Shown one piece after another: positions 9,416 through 18,825 of a stretch of 57,800 bases of DNA. The notes under the pieces are model-generated. The model had not been told where the DNA came from. It did not search any database and saw only the letters and a list, made by a program, of their open reading frames with translations. The position numbers and the translations under genes were made by a program. Where the stretch lies: contig CANFJF010000016.1 of the NCBI GenBank assembly GCA_947447355.1, positions 1-57,800 on the forward strand, in the 5' to 3' direction. The DNA comes from Comamonadaceae bacterium (lineage in GTDB: Bacteria > Pseudomonadota > Gammaproteobacteria > Burkholderiales > Burkholderiaceae_C). Within the stretch, counting starts at the first letter, position 1. Every line of letters starts with the position of its first letter.

Positions 9416-9542
9416 GGATTGAAGCATTCATCGTCTCTGTAGGCTCTGCTCGCCGCCATCGGCTTGCAGGGTCAATTGCTGAATCAACTCAAACTGAGGC
9501 TGAAGCCCTTAAACTGATACATAGTTCAATCAGAAAAACCCC

Positions 9543-9857
9543 ATGAAACACACTTTCTTGCTCATCCCCACCCTGCTCGCCGGTTTGGTCGCGGCCACAC
9601 CTGCACTGGCAGATATGCAGTTGGCCACCTCGAAAAATTGCATGGCCTGTCACGCCGCGGCCATCAAATTGGTCGGCCCATCCTTCAAAGATATCGCAGC
9701 CAAATACGCTGGCCAAAAAGACGCCGTGGACAAGTTATCGGCCAAAATCATCAAAGGCGGCTCTGGCGTCTGGGGTCCCGTGCCGATGCCCGCCAATCCG
9801 CAGGTTTCAACTGATGACGCCAAGAAGTTGGCTACTTGGATTCTGGCGACAAAGTAA
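9543..9857 (+). CDS. Small periplasmic class I cytochrome c (c551/c552 type)
   Basis: 104 residues. A Sec signal peptide covers about 1-23 (ends in ALA before DMQLATS). The single haem site is CMACH at 33-37, and Met82 in GPVPMPANPQ is the expected sixth iron ligand. The mature protein, about 80 residues, fits the small c8/c551 electron carriers that shuttle electrons to oxidases or nitrite reductases. It starts 127 bases after ilvD and is followed by a strong terminator, so it may be monocistronic. Partner proteins cannot be named from the neighbours. Confidence 0.92.
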   Translation: MKHTFLLIPTLLAGLVAATPALADMQLATSKNCMACHAAAIKLVGPSFKDIAAKYAGQKDAVDKLSAKIIKGGSGVWGPVPMPANPQVSTDDAKKLATWILATK

Positions 9858-9873
9858 ACTTTTCGCGCTCGTT

Positions 9874-9915
9874 AAAAAAGCCTGCCGACGCCATTCGGAG
9901 TCAGCGGGCTTTTTA
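9874..9915. terminator. Rho-independent terminator between the cytochrome c gene and acsA
   Basis: An A-run, then GCCTGCCGAC paired with GTCAGCGGGC (one wobble, one mismatch) and a TTTTT run. The A-run on one side and T-run on the other let it act on both strands, which fits the convergent cytochrome c and acsA genes. Confidence 0.8.
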
Positions 9916-9946
9916 ACGTCCCGCCGTAGCGGGCTCCCCCAACAGG

Positions 9947-11944
9947 TCAGCTCTTTTCTGAGAGTTGATCCAAGATGGCCGGATTCTCCAGCGTCGATGT
10001 GTCTTGCGGGATGGTTTCACCTTTGGCAATGCCGCGCAGCAAGCGCCGCATGATCTTGCCGCTGCGGGTTTTCGGGAGGTTGTCACCGAAGCGGATTTCC
10101 TTCGGCTTGGCGATCGGGCCGATTTCCTTGCCGACCCAGTCGCGCAGCTCTTTGGCAATGGCTTTGGCTTCGTCGCCGGTCGGGCGTGAGCGCTTCAGTA
10201 CGACAAAGGCGACGATGGCTTCACCGGTCACGTCATCAGGGCGACCGACCACCGCAGCCTCGGCCACTAAGGCGGAATGACCCACCAATGCCGACTCGAT
10301 TTCCATCGTTCCCATGCGGTGACCGGACACGTTCAGCACGTCATCAATTCGACCAGTGATGCGGAAATAGCCACGGTCCTCGCTGCGCACCGCACCGTCG
10401 CCAGCCAAGTAAAAAGTGCCACCCATTTCGGGTGGAAAGTAGCTTTTCTTGAAGCGCTCGGGGTCGTTCCAAATGGTGCGGATCATGGACGGCCAAGGGC
10501 GTTTGATGACCAGCAGGCCACCCGAACCATTCGGCACGTCGCCACCCACTTCATCGACGATGGCGGCCATGATGCCAGGCAGTGGCAAGGTGCAGCTGCC
10601 GGGCACTAAAGGCGTGGCGCCTGGCAACGGCGTGATCACATGACCACCGGTTTCGGTTTGCCAGAAGGTGTCGACAATCGGGCAACGCTCGCCGCCCACG
10701 TTTTTGTAGTACCACATCCAGGCCTCAGGATTGATCGGCTCACCGACCGAACCCAAGATGCGCAAGCTGCTCAAGTCGGAGCTGCGGGGATGGACTTTTT
10801 CGTCGGCTTCTGCGGCCTTGATGAGCGAGCGGATCGCGGTTGGCGCGGTGTAGAACACCGTGACTTTATGGCGCTCAATCATTTGCCAGAAGCGACCCGC
10901 GTTCGGGAACGTTGGGATACCTTCAAAAATAATTTGCGTGGCACCAGCAGCCAACGGGCCATAAGCCACGTAGGTGTGGCCAGTGATCCAGCCGATGTCG
11001 GCCGTGCACCAAAAGACATCGCTCGGCTTGATGTCAAAGGTCCAGTCCATCGTCAGCTTGGCCCACAGCAGGTAACCGCCGGTGCTGTGCTGCACGCCCT
11101 TGGGTTTGCCGGTTGAGCCCGAGGTGTAAAGGATGAAGAGCGGGTGTTCCGCACTGACGAACTCAGGCTCGCAGACAGCAGATTGGTTCGCCATGACTTC
11201 ATGCATCAGGCTGTCGCGGCCGGCCACCATGGCGCAAGCTGTTGGCGTGCGTTGGTAGACGATGACGTTCTTGATCGACTCGCAACCGCCCATGGCGATG
11301 CCTTCATCGACGATGGCTTTAAGGGGCAACTCTTTGCCGCCGCGCAACTGGTAATTGGCGGTGATAACCGCCACAGCGCCAGCGTCTTGAATGCGCTCTT
11401 GCAAGCTCTTGGCAGAAAAGCCGCCGAAGACAACCGAGTGCGTCGCGCCGATACGGGCACACGCCTGCATCGCCACCACACCTTCAACCGTCATCGGCAT
11501 GTAAATGACAACGCGGTCACCTTTTTGGATGCCCATGCCCTTCAGAGAATTGGCAAACTGGCAGACCTTGGCGTGCAGTTCTTTGTAGGAGACGTTGGTG
11601 ACCTTGCCGTCATCGCTTTCAAAGATGATGGCTTTTTGGTGTTCGGTCGGCGTGCCTAAGTGCCGGTCAAGACAGTTGTAGGACGCGTTCAATTGGCCGT
11701 CAGCAAACCATTTGTAAAACGGTGCATCAGACTCGTCGAGGGTTTCCGTGAACGGCTTTTTCCAGCTCAGGTTTTCGCGGGCGAGACGCGCCCAAAAACC
11801 TTCGTAATCTGTTTCTGCTTCTTTGCACAGCGCTTCATAAGCGGCCATGCTTGAAATGCAAGCGGTTTTGGCTAGCACTGGATCGGGATTGAAAACCCGG
11901 TTTTCGACCAATGTGGACTCTATGGCGGATTGTGTTGAACTCAT
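9947..11944 (-). CDS. acsA: Acetyl-CoA synthetase
   Basis: 665 residues, the usual length for AMP-forming Acs, which makes acetyl-CoA from acetate, ATP and CoA. Seen: the P-loop [22 protein letters not shown], the hinge region [22 protein letters not shown], the [12 protein letters not shown] stretch, and the carboxy-terminal [11 protein letters not shown] whose lysine is catalytic and, in other bacteria, silenced by acetylation. AGGAG lies about seven bases before the ATG. The gene is divergent from the UPF0114 gene with 160 bases between starts. Propionyl-CoA synthetase is a relative but differs in length and motifs. Confidence 0.97.
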   Translation of the reverse strand: MSSTQSAIESTLVENRVFNPDPVLAKTACISSMAAYEALCKEAETDYEGFWARLARENLSWKKPFTETLDESDAPFYKWFADGQLNASYNCLDRHLGTPTEHQKAIIFESDDGKVTNVSYKELHAKVCQFANSLKGMGIQKGDRVVIYMPMTVEGVVAMQACARIGATHSVVFGGFSAKSLQERIQDAGAVAVITANYQLRGGKELPLKAIVDEGIAMGGCESIKNVIVYQRTPTACAMVAGRDSLMHEVMANQSAVCEPEFVSAEHPLFILYTSGSTGKPKGVQHSTGGYLLWAKLTMDWTFDIKPSDVFWCTADIGWITGHTYVAYGPLAAGATQIIFEGIPTFPNAGRFWQMIERHKVTVFYTAPTAIRSLIKAAEADEKVHPRSSDLSSLRILGSVGEPINPEAWMWYYKNVGGERCPIVDTFWQTETGGHVITPLPGATPLVPGSCTLPLPGIMAAIVDEVGGDVPNGSGGLLVIKRPWPSMIRTIWNDPERFKKSYFPPEMGGTFYLAGDGAVRSEDRGYFRITGRIDDVLNVSGHRMGTMEIESALVGHSALVAEAAVVGRPDDVTGEAIVAFVVLKRSRPTGDEAKAIAKELRDWVGKEIGPIAKPKEIRFGDNLPKTRSGKIMRRLLRGIAKGETIPQDTSTLENPAILDQLSEKS

Positions 11945-12104
11945 GAACTATCTCCTATTGCTAACTTCTTTTAAATACGAATCAACCTTTGAATGTCGCG
12001 TCAGCCACTTACATGCCACTGACTGTCTGCCATCTTACAAATCCCAGACATTTATCAGGGCCGAAGTAAAACTCTTACAATTTTGGGTTAATCAAAAAGG
12101 CCAC

Positions 12105-12704
12105 ATGTCCGACTCTATGCCACCACGCTCTACGCCGCTACGCCCCATTCCGGGCTTTATTTTTGCCAGCCGCTGGCTTCAGTTGCCCCTTTATGTTGGC
12201 TTGATTGCGGCACAAGTTGTCTATGTCTTTCACTTCTTGGTTGAGCTCAAACATTTGATTGAAGCTGTTTTTGGCAGTTCTTCTGCGCTGCAGTCTCTCA
12301 TCAACAGCATAGGCTACAAAACCGACGTCGCGATCACATCACTCAACGAAACCGTCATCATGCTCGTGGTGTTGGGCTTGATTGACGTTGTCATGATCTC
12401 CAACCTGCTGATCATGGTCATCATCGGCGGCTACGAGACTTTCGTCAGCCGCATGCAGCTGAAAGACCACCCGGACCAACCGGAGTGGCTGAACCATGTC
12501 AATGCCTCTGTCCTGAAGGTCAAACTGGCCACGGCCATCATCGGCATCAGCTCCATCCATTTGCTGAAAACCTTCATCAATGCAGCCAACTACGACCTCA
12601 AGGTCTTGATGTGGCAGACCATCATTCACGTTGTCTTCTTGCTCAGCGCGCTGGCGATTGCGATGACCGACAAACTGATGGTCCGCAGAGAAGGCGACCA
12701 CTGA
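12105..12704 (+). CDS. UPF0114/YqhA-family membrane protein
   Basis: 199 residues with about four membrane helices (near 20-40, 65-95, 130-150, 165-185). The segment [26 protein letters not shown] is the hallmark of this widespread family of unknown function. ATG 12105 follows AAAAAGG with a suitable gap; an in-frame extension back to 11847 overlaps the acsA coding start and lacks family similarity. It lies 79 bases before the Mrp antiporter operon in the same direction and may share its transcript, which hints at an ion- or pH-related role, but this is only context. Confidence 0.85.
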   Translation: MSDSMPPRSTPLRPIPGFIFASRWLQLPLYVGLIAAQVVYVFHFLVELKHLIEAVFGSSSALQSLINSIGYKTDVAITSLNETVIMLVVLGLIDVVMISNLLIMVIIGGYETFVSRMQLKDHPDQPEWLNHVNASVLKVKLATAIIGISSIHLLKTFINAANYDLKVLMWQTIIHVVFLLSALAIAMTDKLMVRREGDH

Positions 12705-12783
12705 GACCCTGCCCATCAGTGAAGCAATCCGTGGCACATAAAATGACAAACCCCTAACCTTTGAATTAACTTCTCTCAAGCCA

Positions 12784-15630
12784 TTGCTTTTACTCATCAT
12801 TCTTCTCCCCCTGCTTGCGGGCACCGTCCTGACCGCTTGGTCAGGCTTCACCCGGTCGCCGGGGCACAGAAGTCGGACAGCTTGGCTGGCTGCAGCTGTG
12901 ACGGCATCCAGCCTTGGGTTGCTGCTGTCTCAAGCCCCGGGCATTCTGGCTGGCGAGGTTCACCAAACCTTCGCGCCTTGGGTGCCAGAAATCGGCTTGA
13001 ACCTCGGCTTCAAACTCGACGCACTGTCGCTGATGTTCGGGCTGCTGATCACCGGCATGGGTCTGCTGATCATCCTTTATGCACACAGCTATCTGGGTCA
13101 AGTCGACCCGGTTGGCAAGTTCTTCAGCACCATGATGCTGTTCATGGCATCGATGTTGGGCATCGTCTTGTCGGACAACCTGCTGCTGCTGCTGGTCTTT
13201 TGGGAGCTCACCAGCCTGTCCTCTTTTTTGTTGATCGGCTACTGGAGCCACGTGTCTGCCGCACGGACAGGTGCTCGCATGTCGCTGGCCATCACGGGTG
13301 GCGGCGGCTTGGCCATGATGGGCGGGTTTCTGCTGCTGGGTCAGATCGCTGGCACCTTTGAAATCAGCCAGATGGCGGGGCATGCGGCGCTCATTCAGGC
13401 CGACGCACGTTACCCCGCCGCGCTGATTCTCATCCTGATCGGCTGTTTCACGAAAAGTGCGCAGTTTCCGTTTCACATCTGGTTGCCACAAGCCATGTCA
13501 GCGCCCACCCCCGTGTCGGCCTACCTGCACTCGGCGACGATGGTCAAAGCGGGTCTGTTTTTGCTCGCCCGCCTGACGCCTGTTATCGGTGGTTCAGACC
13601 TCTTCATCGGGATCGTCAGCGCCACGGGTCTCATCACGCTGGCGTTTGCAGCCTTCATCGCGATATTCAAGCACGACCTGAAAGGCTTGCTGGCCTACTC
13701 GACCATCAGCCACCTCGGCCTGATCACTTTTCTCATCGGCCTCGGCTCACCGCTGGCAGCGGTTGCGGCGATCTTTCATATTTTGAACCACGCCAGTTTC
13801 AAGGCGGCACTGTTCATGACTGCCGGCATCGTTGACCACGAAACCGGCACCCGCGACATGCGCAAGTTGGGTGGTCTGGCGCAGCGCATGCCGTGGACGG
13901 CGACTTTCGCCATGGTGGCGGCTGCGGCGATGGCCGGCGTGCCACTGTTCAATGGTTTCCTGTCGAAGGAAATGTTCCTGACGGAAGCCGTCGCCTTTGT
14001 GGAAGTCGGCGGCTGGCGCTGGCTGGTGCCGGTGGTGGCCACCATTGCTGCCCTGTGTAGCGTGGCTTATTCGGTGCGAATTGTTCACGATGTATTTTTC
14101 AACGGCCCGTCGCGCGACATGCCGAACATGCATCCACACGAGCCGCCCTTTGGCATGAAAGCCCCGGTGGCCTTGCTGGCAGCGATCTGTTTGCTGGTTG
14201 GCGTGTTGCCGGCATTGACACTGGAACCCTTGGTGCGTGCAGCCAGCAGCGCCATGATCGGCCAGCCAGCGCCGGCATTCAAACTGGCACTGTGGCACGG
14301 ACTTAATTTGCCGCTGCTGCTCAGCCTGTTGGCCCTGGGTGGCGGCATGGCCTTGTACGCCTTGCTAGCCCAAGGCGGCCGGCTACACCAACTGAAGTGC
14401 GAGGACTGGTTTGGCCGACTGACTGGGCTGAACCTTTTCACGCGCGGCATCGAGCGCCTCTTTGCCGGCGCCGGGTTCGTCACCCAAAAACTTGAAAATG
14501 CGGCCCTACAACGCTATCTGGCCTGGATGCTGATAGCCGCACTGGCCACGGGTGCGGCCATGCTCTGGGGTCTGGTTCCGGGCGCTGGCTCGCGCAGCCT
14601 ACTGCCGCTGTCGCTGCCCGCCGTGATGATCTGGGCGCTGCTGCTCGCCGCTTGCCTCTGGCTGTCGCTGCGCCACCATGATCGCTTTCAATCGGTGGTG
14701 GTCGCCGGTGCGGTTGGTTTGGTCACCTCGCTAAGCTTCGTGAGTTTGTCAGCGCCCGACCTGGCGCTGACGCAACTGACTGTCGATGTCGTTTCCACCG
14801 TGCTACTGCTCATGGGACTGGCCTTGCTGCCACGGCAAACACCGCACGAGTCAACGCTTCCCCGCAAGCTGCGCGATGCCACGCTGGCATTGGCCATCGG
14901 CGCCAGCATCGCTTGGTTGGCCTGGGTCATGCTGACGCGCGACCACGACTCAATCGCTTGGTATTTCCTGAACAATTCCGCCGTAGCAGGCGGCGGCACC
15001 AACGCCGTCAATGTCATTCTGGTCGACTTCCGGGGCTATGACACCTTCGGTGAAATCACGGTGCTGGGCATCGCAGCGATTGGCGTGCTAGCCCTCATGG
15101 ACGGCATGCACACAAAGCGCCCAGCGGTGGACGGCGCGGGTCTGGCTTGGACCTTTGCCAGCCAGCCGCTGATGCTGCGCGTCGCCGCCCGGCTGCTGCT
15201 GCCAATCGCTCTGGTTGTCACGCTGTACATCTTCATGCGCGGCCACAACCAGCCGGGTGGCGGCTTCATCGCAGGGCTGATCACGGCGGTCACGCTGGTG
15301 CTGCAATACATGGCCAACGGCCAGTCGCGTGCTGAAGCCTTGCTGCGCGCCGATGGCGGACGCCGCTTCGTGCGTTGGATCGGCATCGGCCTTGGCATCG
15401 CCGGACTCACCGGCATCGGCGCTTTCTTCTTTGGTGAGCCCTTTCTGACCAGTGCGCACGGCCATCCCGACCTGCCCTTTTTGGGTGGCTTACCGTTGGC
15501 CACCGCCGCCCTGTTTGATTTAGGCGTTTACATCACGGTCGTCGGCGCGACCTTGCTGACGCTGTCGACGTTGGGTGCCGTTACACGCGAACCTGCGCTA
15601 GCTTCTGACCTCAAGGAGAAAGAGTCATGA
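12784..15630 (+). CDS. mnhA: Mrp-type Na+/H+ antiporter, fused subunit A and B
   Basis: 948 residues. Residues 1 to about 650 are the NuoL-like MrpA core (KSAQFPFHIWLPQAMSAPTPVSAYLHSATMVKAG... pattern with the conserved lysine and histidine channel residues). A connecting membrane region follows, and about 790-945 is the MrpB domain (YIFMRGHNQPGGGFIAG). An A-B fusion is the known layout of the proteobacterial Mrp/Pha group. No ATG or GTG lies between the upstream in-frame stop at 12739 and the conserved start; TTG at 12784 gives MLLLIILLPLLAG and has no good ribosome binding site, so expression may be weak or the start unusual. The subunit belongs to a membrane complex exporting Na+ (or K+) for H+. 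The next gene overlaps by four bases. Confidence 0.92.
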   Translation: MLLLIILLPLLAGTVLTAWSGFTRSPGHRSRTAWLAAAVTASSLGLLLSQAPGILAGEVHQTFAPWVPEIGLNLGFKLDALSLMFGLLITGMGLLIILYAHSYLGQVDPVGKFFSTMMLFMASMLGIVLSDNLLLLLVFWELTSLSSFLLIGYWSHVSAARTGARMSLAITGGGGLAMMGGFLLLGQIAGTFEISQMAGHAALIQADARYPAALILILIGCFTKSAQFPFHIWLPQAMSAPTPVSAYLHSATMVKAGLFLLARLTPVIGGSDLFIGIVSATGLITLAFAAFIAIFKHDLKGLLAYSTISHLGLITFLIGLGSPLAAVAAIFHILNHASFKAALFMTAGIVDHETGTRDMRKLGGLAQRMPWTATFAMVAAAAMAGVPLFNGFLSKEMFLTEAVAFVEVGGWRWLVPVVATIAALCSVAYSVRIVHDVFFNGPSRDMPNMHPHEPPFGMKAPVALLAAICLLVGVLPALTLEPLVRAASSAMIGQPAPAFKLALWHGLNLPLLLSLLALGGGMALYALLAQGGRLHQLKCEDWFGRLTGLNLFTRGIERLFAGAGFVTQKLENAALQRYLAWMLIAALATGAAMLWGLVPGAGSRSLLPLSLPAVMIWALLLAACLWLSLRHHDRFQSVVVAGAVGLVTSLSFVSLSAPDLALTQLTVDVVSTVLLLMGLALLPRQTPHESTLPRKLRDATLALAIGASIAWLAWVMLTRDHDSIAWYFLNNSAVAGGGTNAVNVILVDFRGYDTFGEITVLGIAAIGVLALMDGMHTKRPAVDGAGLAWTFASQPLMLRVAARLLLPIALVVTLYIFMRGHNQPGGGFIAGLITAVTLVLQYMANGQSRAEALLRADGGRRFVRWIGIGLGIAGLTGIGAFFFGEPFLTSAHGHPDLPFLGGLPLATAALFDLGVYITVVGATLLTLSTLGAVTREPALASDLKEKES

Positions 15631-15989
15631 TGAGCCTTGAGTTTTTGGTGGCCAGCGGCATCGGTGTCGTCACTGCCACGGGCATTTATCTGATTTTGCG
15701 CGGCCGCACTTGGCCGGTGGTACTAGGTCTGAGCCTGTTGGGCTACGCCGTCAATGTCTTCATCTTCGCCATGGGCCGCCTTTGGCAAGACGCCGCGCCT
15801 ATCCTCTCGGCTGGCGGGCGTATAGCCGACCCACTGCCACAAGCACTGGTATTGACAGCCATCGTCATCGGTTTTGCCACCACCGGTTTTGTCATCGAAT
15901 TGGCTTTGCGCAGCCGCCATGAAACCGGCTCGGACCACGTCGACGGGCAGGAACCCATCGCGACTGAAAAAATGCGGGACAGCGCATGA
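15627..15989 (+). CDS. mnhC: Mrp Na+/H+ antiporter subunit C
   Basis: 120 residues with three hydrophobic segments, homologous to the NuoK subunit of complex I; the conserved stretch ADPLPQALVLTAIVIGFATT is clear. The carboxy end is a short hydrophilic tail. Its ATG overlaps the stop of the fused A/B gene (ATGATGA), and its own stop overlaps the start of the D gene, so translation is coupled through the operon. It forms part of the membrane antiporter complex. Confidence 0.93.
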   Translation: MMSLEFLVASGIGVVTATGIYLILRGRTWPVVLGLSLLGYAVNVFIFAMGRLWQDAAPILSAGGRIADPLPQALVLTAIVIGFATTGFVIELALRSRHETGSDHVDGQEPIATEKMRDSA

Positions 15990-17644
15990 TGACCGGGTTT
16001 CTCAGCACCTTTTTTTCAACCCACCTGCCGGTGTTGCCCGTGCTACTGCCGCTTTTTACAGCGGTGGTATTACTCTTGATGGGCGATGGGTTGGGCGGCG
16101 GCAGCCAGCAGGCTAAGCCAGCTAAGCAACGGGTGCTCAGCATGGCCTCGGTCGTCTTGGGCGCCGTTTTTGCCTGGCGACTGATGACGCAAGCAGACAC
16201 CGGCGCGCTGACGGTTTACCCACTGGGCGGCTGGCAAGCGCCATTTGGCATCGTCTTGGTGGTCGACCGGCTGAGCGCCCTGATGTTGGCCCTGACATGG
16301 ACCATCGCTGTGCCGGTGCTTTGGTATGCCACGGCCAACTGGGACCGGCGCGGCCGGCATTTCCATGCGCTGTTTCACTTTCAACTGATGGGTTTGTCGG
16401 GCGCCTTCATCACCGGCGACCTGTTCAACCTTTTCGTCTTTTTCGAAATTCTGCTGATCGCCTCCTACGTGCTGATGGTGCACGGCCAAGGGGCTGAGCG
16501 CTTCAAAGCCGGCTTGCATTACGTCGTGCTCAACTTAGCCGCTTCGACCTTGTTCCTGATCGGCCTGGCCATTATTTACGGCCTGACCGGCACGCTGAAC
16601 ATGACCGATCTGGCCTTGCGAGTGGCCAAGCTCAACGCCGAAGATGCAGTGCTATTGAAGGTGGGGGCAATGCTCTTGCTGGTGGTCTTCGGCCTGAAAG
16701 CCGCTATCGTGCCGCTCTACATGTGGCTGCCAGGTGCCTACGCCGTGACCAGCGCACCGGTCGCGGCGCTCTTCGCCATCATGACCAAAGTCGGCGTCTA
16801 CAGCATCATCCGTGTTCACGTCGGGATTTTTGGCGAAGGTGCCGGTCATGCAGCAATGGTCGTAGAACCCTGGTTGTTGCCGGTGGCACTGATCACCAGC
16901 GTGCTGGGCGTGTTGGGCGCACTGGCGGCCAGCAGCTTGGCCCGGCTGGTGGCTTACTTGACCATCGCCTCTGTCGGCATGGTCTTGGCCAGCGTCGGCT
17001 TGTTCAGCACCGCGTCCTTGTCGGCCGCGCTGTACTACATGGTCCACAGCACGCTGGTGGTGGCTGCGCTCTTTTTGCTGGTCGAGCTGATTGCGTCACA
17101 ACGTGGCGGGGCCAAAGATCAACTCAAACCATCTAACCAAGTAGTGCAGCCCATCACGCTCGGCCTGATGACCTTGTTCGCGGCAGCGTCGGTGGTCGGC
17201 TTGCCGCCCTTGCCCGGCTTTCTGGGCAAGCTGATGATGCTGCAAAGCGCCAGCAGCAGCCCCGCACAGGTCTGGGTCTGGTCTGTCGTCTTGGGCGTTG
17301 GGTTTTTGACGCTGATCGGACTGGCCCGGGCTGGCAGCATGGTGTTTTGGAACGTCTTGCCTGAGCCGCCATCGCCCACAGCAAGCAGCGCACCTAGTTC
17401 CGCTGGTTTCAGCACGCGTACGCTGGCATCCACCCTCGGCCTGCTGGCGCTGGGACTGATGCTGGCGGTTGGCGCGTCGCCCATGAAACGCTACACCGAT
17501 GCGGCGGCCGCACAACTGGCCGACAGGGACGCCTACGCCAACGCTGTGCTCGGTCCGTTGGGTGGCCCTGCGGCTGAAACCACTCGCCCTTATCGCGGCG
17601 GTGAAGGTGAAGTCATCTTGCCCCATTCAGGAGCCCAGCCATGA
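15986..17644 (+). CDS. mnhD: Mrp Na+/H+ antiporter subunit D
   Basis: 552 residues, a NuoM/NuoN-like proton-channel subunit with about 14 membrane segments. Seen: GDLFNLFVFFEILLIASYVLM with the key glutamate, and KAAIVPLYMWLPGAYAVTSAP with the conserved lysine. The last about 60 residues are hydrophilic (AAAQLADRDAYANAVLG...). The start overlaps the C gene stop and the end overlaps the E gene start, both by four bases. It works together with subunit A in ion translocation. Confidence 0.94.
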   Translation: MMTGFLSTFFSTHLPVLPVLLPLFTAVVLLLMGDGLGGGSQQAKPAKQRVLSMASVVLGAVFAWRLMTQADTGALTVYPLGGWQAPFGIVLVVDRLSALMLALTWTIAVPVLWYATANWDRRGRHFHALFHFQLMGLSGAFITGDLFNLFVFFEILLIASYVLMVHGQGAERFKAGLHYVVLNLAASTLFLIGLAIIYGLTGTLNMTDLALRVAKLNAEDAVLLKVGAMLLLVVFGLKAAIVPLYMWLPGAYAVTSAPVAALFAIMTKVGVYSIIRVHVGIFGEGAGHAAMVVEPWLLPVALITSVLGVLGALAASSLARLVAYLTIASVGMVLASVGLFSTASLSAALYYMVHSTLVVAALFLLVELIASQRGGAKDQLKPSNQVVQPITLGLMTLFAAASVVGLPPLPGFLGKLMMLQSASSSPAQVWVWSVVLGVGFLTLIGLARAGSMVFWNVLPEPPSPTASSAPSSAGFSTRTLASTLGLLALGLMLAVGASPMKRYTDAAAAQLADRDAYANAVLGPLGGPAAETTRPYRGGEGEVILPHSGAQP

Positions 17645-18162
17645 TGAAAAACCCTTGGCTCGCGCACCCGTGGCTGTCGGTCCTGCTGGCGATGAGCTGG
17701 TTGCTGCTGCAGCACACCTTGGCACCCGTCCACCTGCTGTCTGCGGTGCTGATTGGCTTGATCGTGCCACGACTGCTGCACCCGTTGCTACCGGCTGCGC
17801 CGACGATTCGCATGCTGCCCGCCCTGCGTCTGTCGCTGGTGGTGCTGGGCGACATCGTGACCTCCAACATCACCGTGGCCAAGCTGGTGCTCGGCCCGAT
17901 GTCACGGCCCCAACCGGCTTGGATTCGAGTGCCCTTGCAACTCCAGCACCCCACGGCGATCTCGCTGCTGGCCAGCATCATCACCACCACCCCCGGCACG
18001 GTGTCCTCCAGCATTGACGAAGAGCGACGGTACATCTTGGTTCACGCGCTGGACTGTACTGATGCAGCGCAGATGGTGGCGGAGATCAAACAACGCTATG
18101 AGCGCCCACTGCTGACTATTTTTGGCGAAATCGCCGACACCACACCGGGAGAAAAAGCATGA
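17641..18162 (+). CDS. mnhE: Mrp Na+/H+ antiporter subunit E
   Basis: 173 residues. Two amino-terminal membrane segments are followed by a cytoplasmic domain with the family signature TTTPGTVSSSIDEERRYILV at about 119-138. Coupled by ATGA overlaps to the D gene before and the F gene after. Subunit E has no complex I counterpart and is needed for assembly of the Mrp complex in species studied. Confidence 0.93.
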   Translation: MMKNPWLAHPWLSVLLAMSWLLLQHTLAPVHLLSAVLIGLIVPRLLHPLLPAAPTIRMLPALRLSLVVLGDIVTSNITVAKLVLGPMSRPQPAWIRVPLQLQHPTAISLLASIITTTPGTVSSSIDEERRYILVHALDCTDAAQMVAEIKQRYERPLLTIFGEIADTTPGEKA

Positions 18163-18440
18163 GCACTGTTGCACTTGAGATGGCGATCAACATCGCCATC
18201 GTGGCTGTTTCGCTGGCGCTGTTGCCCTGCGGCTGGCGGCTGATGTTCGGGCCGCACAGCGTCGACCGGGTGTTGGCTGTTGACACGCTTTACATCAACG
18301 CCGTGGCGCTGATTGTGCTGCTGGGCATCCGACTCGACACGCCGATGTTGTTCGAAGCGGCACTGCTGGTCGCCATGCTGGGCTTTGCATCAACCGTCGC
18401 GATGGCGCGCTACCTGACGCGCGGCGACGTCATTGAATGA
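18159..18440 (+). CDS. mnhF: Mrp Na+/H+ antiporter subunit F
   Basis: 93 residues with three membrane segments and the family motif GPHSVDRVLAVDTLYINAVA (about 31-50). Starts inside the stop of the E gene. Small hydrophobic subunit of the antiporter complex. Confidence 0.92.
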   Translation: MSTVALEMAINIAIVAVSLALLPCGWRLMFGPHSVDRVLAVDTLYINAVALIVLLGIRLDTPMLFEAALLVAMLGFASTVAMARYLTRGDVIE

Positions 18441-18456
18441 GCAAGGGATCACACAC

Positions 18457-18825
18457 ATGACGGGTATGACTTTGATTTCTATGAGCGAATGGCTGGCAGC
18501 GATTTTGCTGCTTGTGGCGGCCGCGTTTTTGCTGGTAGGCGCGATTGGCCTGATCCGCCTGCCGGACTTTTACATGCGGCTGCATGGCCCGACCAAAGCC
18601 TCGACCTTGGGCGTCGGCAGCATTTTGCTGGCCAGCATGATTATCTCGGCGACGCACGGCAGGGCCGGCTTTGCCGAGTTGCTGATCACACTGTTTTTAT
18701 TTCTGACAGCGCCCGTCTCAGCCAACGTGATGGCGCAGGCCGCGCTGCATCTGCGCTTGCCTGGCAATGCCATGCCGCCGGAAGACGCGGTGCCTGAACG
18801 CCGCGAGGCCAGCGAGCGCTCCTAG
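18457..18825 (+). CDS. mnhG: Mrp Na+/H+ antiporter subunit G
   Basis: 122 residues with three membrane segments and the signature [23 protein letters not shown] 18457 has AAGGGA eight bases upstream; a TTG at 18433 overlapping the F stop is possible but less convincing. The carboxy tail is charged ([14 protein letters not shown]). It is the last gene of the operon, and its TAG stop shares the palindrome CTAG with the fumC stop on the other strand. Confidence 0.92.
   Translation: MTGMTLISMSEWLAAILLLVAAAFLLVGAIGLIRLPDFYMRLHGPTKASTLGVGSILLASMIISATHGRAGFAELLITLFLFLTAPVSANVMAQAALHLRLPGNAMPPEDAVPERREASERS

Noticed and set aside
9473..9486. FNR-like sequence ending in ATCAA before the cytochrome c gene
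   Set aside because: The left half does not match TTGAT at the correct 14-base spacing.
11945..12104. Possible sigma-54 promoter upstream of acsA (TGGCATGTAAGTGGCT on the minus strand)
   Set aside because: GG and GC have the right spacing, but the -12 element lacks the TTGC core, so the match is too weak.
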